A stretch of 64,000 nt of DNA, from assembly GCA_023974075.1 (NCBI GenBank), contig CM043800.1, positions 41,194,685-41,258,684 on the forward strand. Direction: 5' to 3'. Origin of the DNA: Chaenocephalus aceratus. Taxonomy: Eukaryota; Chordata; Actinopteri; Perciformes; Channichthyidae. The notes under the pieces were generated by a model. It made no database searches. It was not told where the DNA came from and saw nothing but the letters and a program-made list of their open reading frames with translations. This document shows positions 29,001 through 38,183 of this stretch, piece after piece; within the stretch, counting starts at the first letter, position 1; each line of letters starts with the position of its first letter. A program made the translations under genes and the position numbers.

Positions 29001-32000
29001 CTCTATATACACGGCTGAGTGGAATTTGGAACACCTGGAAAGAGGCGGAGCCAGGGGCAGACCAGGTGCACCTGGGCAGCAGGGAAACAGAAAAGAAAAC
29101 AAGGAGGGGAGCGCTTGTCTACACAGACATCCACTCGAAGTCAACCATTTTTCTGAAGAATGTGCTGACATGGGGGTTTAAATTGCCATGCCTCTTTTTG
29201 GCTTTCGAGCCCGTCTCAGGGTTAATGCCCAGGAAGCACCTGAAAACAATAAGCCAAGACAACAATTTTACATATGATATGTTGCATTGTTTATTTTAAG
29301 GCACATGCAGCGGTGCCCCTTTCAATGTAAGTAAAACCTGCACCAAAGAAAGAAATTAATATTTAAAGTCAAGCAAGAGCGATAAAAGCAAGAAAATCAC
29401 GTAATTTGTTGTGTTATCACAGAGGATGGTCTGAATACAGTATTTTACTGTGAAATAATACAGTAACATGTTGTGAAATCCTGGTAATCATTGATCCTGT
29501 ATATTCACAGTAATTAACTGTGCCTGTATTGATTTCACTGTGAAATTCAAAATTACAGTATTATATTGTGAACATCACAGGTAAAGACTGTAAAGTGGTA
29601 AAACAGTAATTTATTGTGAAATATTACAGCTATATATTGTGAAATCATGGTAATATTTTACAGTGTATCTTAGGTGCTTTGACAAAAAATCCATTAAAAA
29701 ATGTCATCTGTGGAAGCCGTAGTGCTGTAAAAAGCACGACCAATCATCTGAGCCGGCCCGACTAAAATAACTGGATGGCCTACCTGCCTGTCAGCCTTCC
29801 ATCTGTGCACAAACTTATCTCGTGTCCTCATTGGTCATGTGTGCATTCGTGTGTGTTGGAGGAGGGGCTCTGTAAGGAAGTGGCAGATTTTTTCCGGTTG
29901 TGTATTTTCAAATTCCAGCCATTCGAGCTGGTTTCTCCAAAATTACCTACCCCACCTTTAATGTTATTATTTTGGTGTTTGTGTGTTTTGCCTGCTTGTA
30001 GGATGGTCAAAAACCTACATTTTTGTGGCAGTCAGCTTCGTCCTGCTGTTCATCGTACAGTCCGCTCTCAATGTCTCATTTTGGATGCAAGCAGGTGAGT
30101 TTCAGCACTTATCTTCAGCACACAGTTAAAAAATTAATAATTGGATACATCCCACAGCATTACTTAAAGGTCCCCTATTATGCAAAATCCACTTTTTCAT
30201 GTCTTTTCTACATCGACGTGTAAAGAAATTCTGAAAGTTTCAGGAAAAAAGATTCTCTCTCTTTTTGTCCTGATCCATTTATATAAAAACGTCTGAAAAT
30301 GAGTTGATCAGATTTTGGTCACTTTGTGATGTCACAATGTTTTTTTGGATTGAGTAACCATTAGCTAATCACCAACCAAGGTAACCCCCCCCACCTTATC
30401 ACTTGAATCTCCTCCTAGAGCACCATTCCATTTTTTTAACCAATCACGTGTCAGAGGGGCATGGCCAAGAGCAGCGCATTAGCATTTCAAGCTACAGACA
30501 CAGAATCAGCACTTTTGAAACAGGGCTGAAACAGAGAGGATTATGGGATGTTGCAATGATCTGTTTGGTGTTTCAGACAAATGCTTCAGAGACATGTTTT
30601 GTATATATCTATAATATATTGATGAAAAACAGTATAATAGGGGACCTTTAACATTTGTGTCCACTTCAAGTCAATAGAGATAACATCAGAGGACAACAAC
30701 TTTGATATGTTTCTCTTTCTAGCTGAATGTTCTACCCAGTCCAACAACGCTTCGACGAACAATTTCACCAAAATGTCAGCTGGTGACATTGAAGCCTTGA
30801 TTTTAGAGAAAGACCGACTGGTTCAAGAGAAGGATCAACTGGTTCAAGAGAAGAAGCAACTGGTTCAAGACACAAAGCAACTGGTTCAAGAGAAAGACCA
30901 ACTGGTTCAAGAGAAGGATCAACTGGTTCAAGAGAAGGATCAACTGGTTCAAGAGAAGGATCAACTGGTTCAAGAGAAGGATCTACTGGTTCAAGACAAA
31001 AAGCAACTGGTTCAAGACAAAAAGCAACTGGTTCAAGAGAAGGATCAACTGGTTCAAGACAAAATGCAACTGGTTCAAGAGAACGATCAACTGGTTCAAG
31101 ACAAAAAGCAACTGGTTCAAGAGAAGGATCAACTGGTTCAAGACAAAATGCAACTGGTTCAAGACAAAAAGCAACTGGTTCAAGAGAAGGATCAACTGGT
31201 TCAAGACAAAATGCAACTGGTTCAAGACAAAAAGCAACTGGTTCAAGAGAAGGATCAACTGGTTCAAGACAAACAGCAACTGGTTCAAGACAAAAAGCAA
31301 CTGGTTCAAGAGAAGGATCAACTGGTTCAAGAGAAGGATCAACTGGTTCAAGACAAACAGCAACTGGTTCAAGAGAAGGATCAACTGGTTCAAGACAAAA
31401 CGCAACTGGTTCAAGAGAAGGATCAACTGGTTGAAGACAAAACGCAACTTGTTCAAGAAAGAGATCAACTGGTTCAAGACAAACAGCAACTGGTTCAAGA
31501 CAAAAAGCAACTGGTTCAAGAGAAGGATCAACTGGTTGAAGACAAAACGCAACTTGTTCAAGACAAAAAGCAACTGGTTCAAGAAAGAGATCAACTGGTT
31601 CAACAAAAGGATCAACTGGTTCAAGAGAAGAATCAACTGGTTCAAGACAAAAAGCAACTGGTTCAAGAGAAAGATCAACTGGTTCAAGAGAAGGATCAAC
31701 TGGTTCAAGAGAAGGATCAACTGGTTCAAGAGAGGGATCAACTGGTTCAAGACAAAACGCAACTGGTTCAAGAGAAGGATCAACTGGTTCAAGAGAAGGA
31801 TCAACTGGTTCAAGAGAAGGATCAACTGGTTCAAGACAAAAAGCAACTGGTTCAACAAAAGGATCAACTGGTTCAAGAGAAGAATCAACTGGTTCAAGAC
31901 AAAAAGCAACTGGTTCAACAAAAGGATCAACTGGTTCAAGAGAAGAATCAACTGGTTCAAGAGAAGGATCTACTGGTTCAAGACAAAAAGCAACTGGTTC

Positions 32001-32395
32001 AACAAAAGGATCAACTGGTTCAAGACAAAAAGCAACTGGTTCAACAAAAGGATCAACTGGTTCAAGAGAAGAATCAACTTGTTCAAGACAAAAAGCAACT
32101 GGTTCAAGAAAGAGATCAACTGGTTCAAGAGAAGAATCAACTTGTTCAAGACAAAAAGCAACTGGTTCAAGAAAGAGATCAACTGGTTCAAGAAAGAGAT
32201 CAACTGGTTCAACAAAAGGATCAACTTGTAAAGGAAAGCAAAGAGCAAACGGCCAATAACACCAACCTGGTCAATGACAACACACGGTTAGGACAGATGG
32301 TCACCGAACTACAAAATCAAATTCAGTCGGGTGAGTCTGGTTTTAACCCTTGTATGGTGTGCACCTGTCTGGGCTCTCTCTCTCTGTGTGTGTGT

Positions 32396-32451
<56 letters not shown>

Positions 32452-32740
32452 CTGCCCCTGCCATTTCCACACAAGGTTAAAACGTTGTTGATCAATTCAA
32501 GCACCGACACCTGTCTGCTCTTTGGGGCGGGACACGATAATCTTGAGTCTGACAGTGACTTTGAAGAAGAGGATGAGAATGAGCATCAGCTAGTTACAAA
32601 CAAGACGAGCCACAGGACCAGCTGCTCAGTGGGCAAAAAAACGAGTAGCACTTTAATTCAATAATGTGATTAACCATATATGCTGTTTATTTTTGCTTGT
32701 AATTGGGATGAAGTAAACATCTATTGAGTATTTTAACATA

Positions 32741-32780
<40 letters not shown>

Positions 32781-34071
32781 GTATGTATGGTTGGCAATGT
32801 CATTCAGTCGTTCTGTCAGTCCACCACTTTGGGTCAAGCTAAAATATCTTGATATATATATTGAGTGTAGTTCCATGAGATTTTGTCCGACGATGTAATA
32901 TTTTTGCTGAAATTTTCTTAGCCTGTGAAATATCTAAACATGTAAATCTGTTTAGAAAATGTTTCAAGACTTTCTGACTTCTTTTATTGCAATCATCACA
33001 TGTGTCCTCCGTCTGGTTTGGTCCTCCCATTTCCTTCTTTTTCTTCTGTCGTGTGTTGTCTTCTTATGCCTTGTTCTCTGCCCCATCTTGCCCTTCTCTG
33101 ACTTGTCTCGCCCCGTCACATCTTGTCCCGACGTGACTATGTTTGGTCCTCAGCAGAACAAATCCTCCCAGATTGTCCCAGTGGATGGCAGAGCCACAAG
33201 TCCACCTGTTACCAGCTTTCCTCAAGTGAGAACACCTGGCAGCACGCAAAAGAAGACTGTGAGAGCAAAGGATCTCATCTGGTGGTTTTGTATGACAGAG
33301 CAGAAGAGGTATATGTTATATTTCTTATATAAATCCTGATATTCTGATATTATCCTGCAGCCAATTCCTTTATGGTTAGCCTCACCAACCAAAGTTGATA
33401 AAGCATTTTAAATTAACTTCCTTCCGAACAGAAAGTTGTCCGTGGATTTGGAGGTGATGCCACACTGTGGATGGGCCTGAGTGGTAACGAGAATAGGCAA
33501 AAGAACAAATGGGAAATGACAACGGTGGATTCATTCCCCTGGTGTTATACGTAAGGCTTTTCACATCTTTATAAACTTGAACGATGATCCTTATTTAAGG
33601 CGAAGATCTGACATTGACATATTACATTTTGGACTTTATTACACATTGGAATTTAACAACTAACTTTGATTGAAACAACTGGTAAATCTTAGCAGCTTCA
33701 AAATAAATTAACCAAATCCACCCGAGGTTTTATCCAAACATTATCCTTAAAAATCACCAAATGCTCATTGCATACTGTAAAGCTAAAGAAAGGGTCCAAC
33801 CTTGAAAACTCATCAGTCTATTACAGGGCTTACACCGACTTACATGTGTCCAGAAGTGCCTTGCTTTTCCACCCTAACAAAATCTGCCAATCTGTATTTT
33901 GTGTTGTTTCATAGAAACTGGAAGGATCTTATACAGAATGTTGCGAGTAACATTTCCTGTGCATATGTGGACTATGACCCGTCGTATTTGAAGACCTGGA
34001 CCCTGGTCAGCTGTCAAGAACAACACAAGTGGATGTGTGAGATGAAGCGTGCCTCTATCTGCCGTAAATAA
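23096..34071 (+). CDS. type II C-type lectin receptor with 68-heptad stalk
   Basis: Complete six-exon gene, about 738 aa, no frame lesion. Exons: 23096-23180 (cytoplasmic tail, MEMREYAKSPANERT), 30002-30094 (transmembrane, WSKTYIFVAVSFVLLFIV), 30723-32330 (stalk), 33154-33308, 33432-33550 and 33915-34071 (CRD). Phases 1,1,1,0,2 agree at every GT-AG junction. There is no signal peptide, so the topology is type II. After two N-glycosylation sites (NAS, NFT) the stalk has 68 heptads of (D/K/N/T)QLVQ(E/D/Q)(K/R), then ELQNQIQS. The CRD keeps the fold markers CPSGW, STCYQL, WQHAKEDCESKG, LWMGLSG, LVSCQEQHKWMCE and ends SICRK. It lacks EPN/QPD and WND, so classical Ca2+-dependent sugar binding is doubtful. 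Closest known group: fish CD209/CLEC4-like receptors, normally with far shorter stalks. The frame is also open to an ATG at 23060; 23096 was chosen because it begins the conserved tail. Confidence 0.88.
25395..26228 (+). pseudogene. YqaJ-type exonuclease of a DNA transposon, broken
   Basis: The 3' part (25902-26228) reads SALLEVKCPHSQRNMTIAEA, then VLKENHPYWHQVQGQLHIT and CYFVVWTTKE, the catalytic region of the YqaJ/lambda-exonuclease-like fold (E-x-K in LLEVKCP). Upstream, in other frames, come MAWLLSPEPEPRPQHQAIV, LVKEHGGRGLEAILASMRLS and pieces of the GRLTASNFG segment; several frameshifts and stops separate them. Not functional as read. Confidence 0.75.
28408..28498 (-). pseudogene. THAP zinc-finger exon of the transposon
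   Basis: Bounded by acceptor gtaacag and donor GTAATA, the exon encodes HTTCSFYRFPSDERTRSCW, matching the C..F-x-RFP...R..W core of THAP DNA-binding domains. The preceding exon with the first Cys pair was not identified, and the sequence upstream is a (CTT)n tract. A transposase origin is inferred from its position inside the YqaJ element. Confidence 0.6.
28596..28692 (+). repeat. (CTT)n microsatellite
   Basis: About 30 CTT triplets with TTTT and G interruptions; reads as poly-Arg or poly-Glu on the minus strand, an artefact. Confidence 0.95.
30164..30651. mobile_element. 488-bp MITE with TTAAAGGTCCCCTATTAT ends
   Basis: TTAAAGGTCCCCTATTAT on the left and ATAATAGGGGACCTTTAA on the right are perfect inverted repeats. 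No ORF. It lies in lectin intron 2, ending 71 bp before the stalk exon. Internal TTCATGTCTTTTCTACATC matches the unit of the minisatellite at 6063-6598. Confidence 0.9.
30812..32239 (+). repeat. 21-bp coding repeat, 68 units, lectin stalk
   Basis: Units such as GATCAACTGGTTCAAGAGAAG run with no period slip: first unit at 30812, last at 32219, exactly 67 x 21 bases apart. Position 1 varies (D, K, N, T, M, Q), positions 2-5 are Q-L-V-Q almost throughout, position 6 is E/D/Q and position 7 K/R. Higher-order blocks recur, for example DQLVQDKMQLVQDKKQLVQE. Long open frames in the other five frames (antisense 31960-30983, plus 31431-32231) are by-products of a 21-bp period without stops. Confidence 0.97.
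32343..32720 (+). mobile_element. piggyBac derivative, left end kept
   Basis: TTAA (32343-32346) followed by CCCTTGTATGGTGT, the same terminal repeat found inverted at 34803-34820. A (TG)n tract follows (32386-32449), then an acidic ESDSDFEEEDE segment of a transposase N-terminus. The right end is gone and is replaced by AT and ATGT repeats at 32740-32790. Confidence 0.7.
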
Positions 34072-34116
34072 GACTCAATCCATCAAACACATCTGCAATC
34101 AGTCTGTCTCTCAATC

Positions 34117-34122
34117 ACAAAC

Positions 34123-34184
<62 letters not shown>

Positions 34185-34820
34185 ACTTGTGTGTTTCTGC
34201 CCCTGCCATTCCCGCACAAGGTTGCAACATTGTTGATAAATTCAAGCACCGACACCTGTCTGTTCTCACATTCCCGCATTATGTCTTGCGGGAACCAATC
34301 TTAATTTTGTTTACATTCTATCCCAGCTGCAAATATGGGGCAGGACACAATAAATAAAGCTTGGCCAGTTTGGGTCCTTATCACAACTGATCAAGATGGC
34401 CAAAAGATTCTCTCCTCAGAGGGCCTTGCAAATGATTTTGGAAGAGAGAGAACCATTTGATGATGATGATATAGAGGAAGAGGAAGAGGTTTCAGAATGT
34501 GAGGATCACATTTCTGAAAATTCTGAGTCCGACAGTGACTTTGAAGAAGAGGATGAGATTGAGCATCAGCTAGTTACAAAGAAAAGACGAGCCACAGGAC
34601 CAGCCGGTCACCGGGCAAAAAAACAAGTAGCACTTTAATTCATTAATGTGATCTAACAAATGTAAAATGTATTTATATTGCTTGTAATTGGGATGAAGTA
34701 AACATCCGTTGAGTATTTTAACATAAAATAGTTTGATTGTGTTGAATTGAATCCCAAAAAGGCACCAGGTCCACGAACACTGGCTGAGTAACAAAAATAT
34801 GAACACCACACAAGGGTTAA
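34117..34820 (+). mobile_element. piggyBac derivative, right end kept, with transposase N-terminus
   Basis: Begins in a (TG)n tract (34123-34182), carries a short ORF at 34396-34638 (MAKRFSPQRALQMILEERE, then a D/E-rich run, ESDSDFEEEDE and KKRRATGPAGHRAKKQ), and ends ACACCACACAAGGG + TTAA (34817-34820). The TTAA target and the acidic N-terminus followed by a basic patch fit piggyBac; the catalytic DDD region is absent, so it is non-autonomous. Confidence 0.75.
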
Positions 34821-35103
34821 ACCGGTATTGATTTATAAATTCATATATATTTTTGCTGACATTTTCTTAGCCTGTGAAATATCTAAACATGTAAATCTGT
34901 TTAGAAAATGTTCCAAGACTTTCTGACTTCTTTTATTGCAATCATCAAATGTGTCCTCTGTCTGGTTCTGTCCTCCCCTGCCCTTCTTTTTCTTCTGTCC
35001 TGTGTTGTCTTCTTATGCCTTGTTCTCTGCCCCTTCTTGCCCTTCTCTGACTTGTCTCGCCCCGTCACATCTTGTCCCGATGTGTCCTGTGTTTGGTCCT
35101 GAG

Positions 35104-36021
35104 CAGAACAGAACATCCCATGTTGTCCCAGTGGATGGCAGAGCCAAAATTCCACCTGTTACCAGCTTTCCTCAAGTGAGAACACCTGGCAGCACGCAAA
35201 AGAAGACTGTGAGAGCAAAGGATCTCGTTTGGTGATTTTGTATGATAGAGGAGAAGAGGTATTCGTTATATTTCTTAAATAAATCCTGATATTCTGATAT
35301 TATCCTGCAGCCAATTCCTTTATGGTTAGCCTCACCAACCAAAGTTGATCAAGCATTTTAAATTCCCTTCCTTCCGAACAGAAAGTAGTCCGTGGATTTG
35401 GAGGTAATGCCACACTGTGGATGGGCCTGAGTGGTCACGTGAATAGGCAAAAGAACAGCTGGGAAATGACAACGGTGGATTCAAGCCCCAGGTGTTATGG
35501 GTAAGGCTTTTTACATCTTTATAAACTTGAACGATGATCCTTATTCAAGGCGAAGATCTGACATTGACATATTACATTTTGGACTTTATTACACATTGAC
35601 ATTTAACAACTAACTTTGATTGAAACAACTGGTAAATTTTAGCAGCTTCAAAATAAATCAACCAAATCCACTCGAGGTTTTATCCAAACATTATCCTTAA
35701 AAATCACCAAATGCTCATTGCATACTGTAAAGCTAAAGAAAGGGTCCAACCTTGAAAACTCATCAGTCTATTACAGGGCTTACACCGACTTACATGTGTC
35801 CAGAAGTGCCTTGCTTTTCCACCCTAACAAAATCTGCCAATCTGTATGTTGTGTTGTTTCATAGAAACTGGAAGGTTCCAACACCGAGGGTTGCGAGTAA
35901 CATTTACTGTGCATATGTGGACTATCACACGTCGTCTCTGAAGAACTGGTTCCTTGTCAGCTGTCAAGAACAACGCAAGTGGATGTGTGAGATGAAGCGT
36001 GCCTCTATCTTCCGTAAATAA
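35104..36021 (+). CDS. duplicate C-type lectin CRD exons (alternative 3' end or headless paralogue)
   Basis: Exons 35104-35258, 35382-35500 and 35865-36021 repeat the CRD exons of the lectin upstream with the same lengths (155, 119, 157 nt), phases and splice sites, and no frame lesion. Landmarks: CPSGWQSQNSTCYQLSS, LWMGLSGHVNRQKNSWEM, LVSCQEQRKWMCEMK, ending SIFRK and stop. No tail, transmembrane or stalk exons lie between 34072 and 35103, so it can be expressed only by splicing from the upstream stalk exon (phase 1 to phase 1 fits) or not at all. Differences cluster around the expected ligand face (PTPRVASNIYC versus KDLIQNVASNISC; HTSSLKNWF versus DPSYLKTWT). The first acceptor is ctgag rather than ctcag, still an AG. 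Confidence 0.8.
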
Positions 36022-36069
36022 GACTCAACCCATCAAACACATCTGCAATCAGTCCGTCTCTCGATCACA

Positions 36070-36245
36070 AACACAGACACATGTATTTAAAGGGGCCCTC
36101 TTGTGCTTTTTGGGGTTGTCACTTTCCTGTAGTGTTCTATTGGTTGTTGTGTATGCAAATGGTCTACAACGTGTTAAATGTGCTGAATAAATAAATAAAG
36201 ATTGCAAAGGCTAAAATCCCAGAGGGAGTTTCTCTCCACTCCCCA
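36070..36245 (+). repeat. dispersed repeat with AAAGGGGCCCTCTTGTG start; lectin polyadenylation signal
   Basis: AAAGGGGCCCTCTTGTGCTT opens a teleost dispersed element that ends in CCCAGAGGGAGTTTCTCTCC. AATAAA at 36186-36191 (tandem AATAAATAAATAAA) is the first strong signal after the second CRD set and could end the transcript. A further AATAAATAAA at 34349-34358 could serve the first CRD set. Confidence 0.5.
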
Positions 36246-36935
36246 CTCTGGTATCTCGGTTGAGTTTTTTGCACCATTCAAATTCAGTTTGTACTCAAGC
36301 TATTTGCATGTTTTCAATATAATAAATGTATTGGTTAATACCCAGATGCCTTGAAAGTGTAAACACTTTGTGAATATGATTAGCTGTACTAACTGCTGGT
36401 GACCACTAGAGGGTGTTATTTTAATATTTGTAGCCATGTTTTGAACTTTCTGTGCCATGCATGTTCATGAAGTGTGTTTTCATTACACTGGCTGGGTTAT
36501 TACTCTTGGGCAGTTGTTTGCAGTGTTTCAGGCAAACATCAAGCTTGCAATTTACTCTCTAAATGTATTTTAAAGCATTTTCCAGAAGAGTTGACTTTGT
36601 GGCAACATGGTTACAGAGTTAGCTTTGACCTTTAAATACATTTTAGTAAACTTTGCTTTGCTTCTTCTTTATTTCTCTCAGGAAATGTATGATTCAGCCT
36701 AGCAGTATCCAGATATGTCTCCTCCACAACAACATTATTTCTGTCTGATATTACGTCATTTAAAAACACTTGATGATTGAGGGAAGCTTTTCACTGATTG
36801 CTCACAGGAAGGATGAAGTCAAAAGATGATTCATTTGACCACAAACAGTTCTTAAAGAGGCCCTTGTTTGCTAATGTTAAGGTTCATGTATGTATTTGTG
36901 CCTCTGCTGTCAGTAAAGAATTAAACTGAAAGAAA
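36246..36935. other. intergenic, no feature recognised
   Basis: AT-rich sequence with no supported ORF or repeat pair found within the window. Confidence 0.55.
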
Positions 36936-36941
36936 GTTTTG

Positions 36942-37195
36942 TATTTATTATAATCTGCCATATAGGGCTGCCACTAACAATACGTTTGATTGTCATTGAT
37001 CCTTTTCTCATTTAATTCACTTGTTCTATCAAGTTTCAGAAGATGTCGAACAAAATGTGCTTCAGAGTTCCCAAAGCCCAAGATAACACCCATAAATGTT
37101 CAGTTTTGTCCATAAATGCAAACGCTTGCTCTTTAGCACTCAAGAAGTACAACTGTACCTGATGAAAATGTCATTGGTTTTCATTTTTGGGCTTT
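36942..37195 (+). repeat. dispersed teleost repeat, copy 2
   Basis: Partner of 22205-22492 with the same orientation and key words; both end near GGGCTTTAAA. Confidence 0.8.
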
Positions 37196-38183
37196 AAAGT
37201 GGACCTATCATGCTATATTTGAAACATATATTGTATACAAAACATGTCTGTGACGGGTTTCTTTCAAAATACCAAACAGTTCACCCATTGTAGCCATGCC
37301 TCATACTGCTCAAACCCCTCTTTTGAAGCCCTGTTATGCGGCTTTCACACCAGCGCTTTTCAGTTTCTAGCTCCGAGCGGGAGCTTTTCTGGTTCAGCTC
37401 CGGTTTCCCTTCTCAGCTCCCGCTCTGTTCACACCGCCCACTGGCGCCCCAGAGCTGCCCCTGCTGCGTCATGACGTCACCGTTTACATCGCTGATTTGC
37501 TCCCCAACGGCAGCCATTACGGCGCTCACAACAACAACAACAACTGCGTCGGGTCGATGATCGTGTTGCTTTTAATCACACGAAGCCAGAATAAATTGAA
37601 TAACGACTTCTCCAACCTTATGCTTTGCTCCAGAGTGCCGTGGTTCATTGTTTATTAATGTGTTTCTGCAGCATTTACCGACCGCTGCAGTGCTGGCTGC
37701 TCTTCCACGGGAGTTTATTCTCCCGTTAGCTCCCGGTTAGCTCACACTGCAGCGGCCGCTCTAAAGTATTCACTGTCCGACTCACACAAGCAGCTGATGC
37801 ATATCCCCAGCTCCCCTTAGCCTAAGTGAATGTGTGTCAGTCTGAATTGACACTGTTTGGCATCACAACGCTGTTATGAAAGTTTCTCTGGTATAAAACG
37901 GGTGATGTTGGCATAGCAACCGAAGCTAAACTGACTACTTGCATCCGATAGCTGCAATAATACAAAACAACACGTCTGCCTCTCTCCACAGTGATCGATA
38001 ACAGTGAACGGATGGTCAAAGTAAGGTACAAATAAACAGAATCACACGAAGCCTGGTTAGTGTTGCCTGACTTTATAAAGTATGTTTATAGGCACTACTG
38101 CTTGTAGGCAGGCATAACAGTCGACCCATGGGAGGTGGGTTTAGTTTTCTGCACGCCTCGACGTAAGAGAGACGTAAGCGACG

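Larger units (their letters stand above)
23979..29665. mobile_element. 5.7-kb YqaJ/THAP DNA transposon, ISL2EU-like, decayed
   Basis: Ends CACTGTAAAAT / ATTTTACAGTG are inverted repeats, and the element is flanked by TA on both sides (23977-23978, 29666-29667), a 2-bp target duplication. Subterminal regions are full of ACAGTAA/TTACTGT words on both sides (24000-24320 and 29430-29660). It carries a YqaJ nuclease relic on the plus strand (25395-26228) and a THAP zinc-finger exon on the minus strand (28408-28498), the combination I associate with the ISL2EU superfamily (from memory, not checked). The regions 26230-28400 and 28700-29430 hold nothing else recognised; the open frame at 28871-29299 has no known domain. 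Confidence 0.65.
23922..29961. mobile_element. MITE split by a large transposon (lectin intron 1)
   Basis: Left end TTAAAGGTGGGGTAGGTAAG...GAGAAACCGGCTCGAG (23922-23978) and right end CTGGTTTCTCC...TTACCTACCCCACCTTTAA (29667-29961) are inverted repeats of one element. Internal sequence resumes exactly across the insertion: ...AGCAATGAGTA / TCTTAGGTGCTTTGAC.... A partial second copy at 24329-24520 carries the uninterrupted join (AATGAATATCTTAAGTGCTT). Confidence 0.8.

Noticed and set aside
30983..32248. Antisense and shifted ORFs over the lectin stalk (NQLILLLNQ and FKRRINW types)
   Set aside because: Other-frame translations of the 21-bp coding repeat; only the QLVQEK frame joins the transmembrane and CRD exons in phase.
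34396..34638. 80-codon acidic ORF as a host gene
   Set aside because: It sits between piggyBac-type features (TTAA and terminal repeat) and is partly repeated at 32545-32660; treated as a transposase N-terminus.
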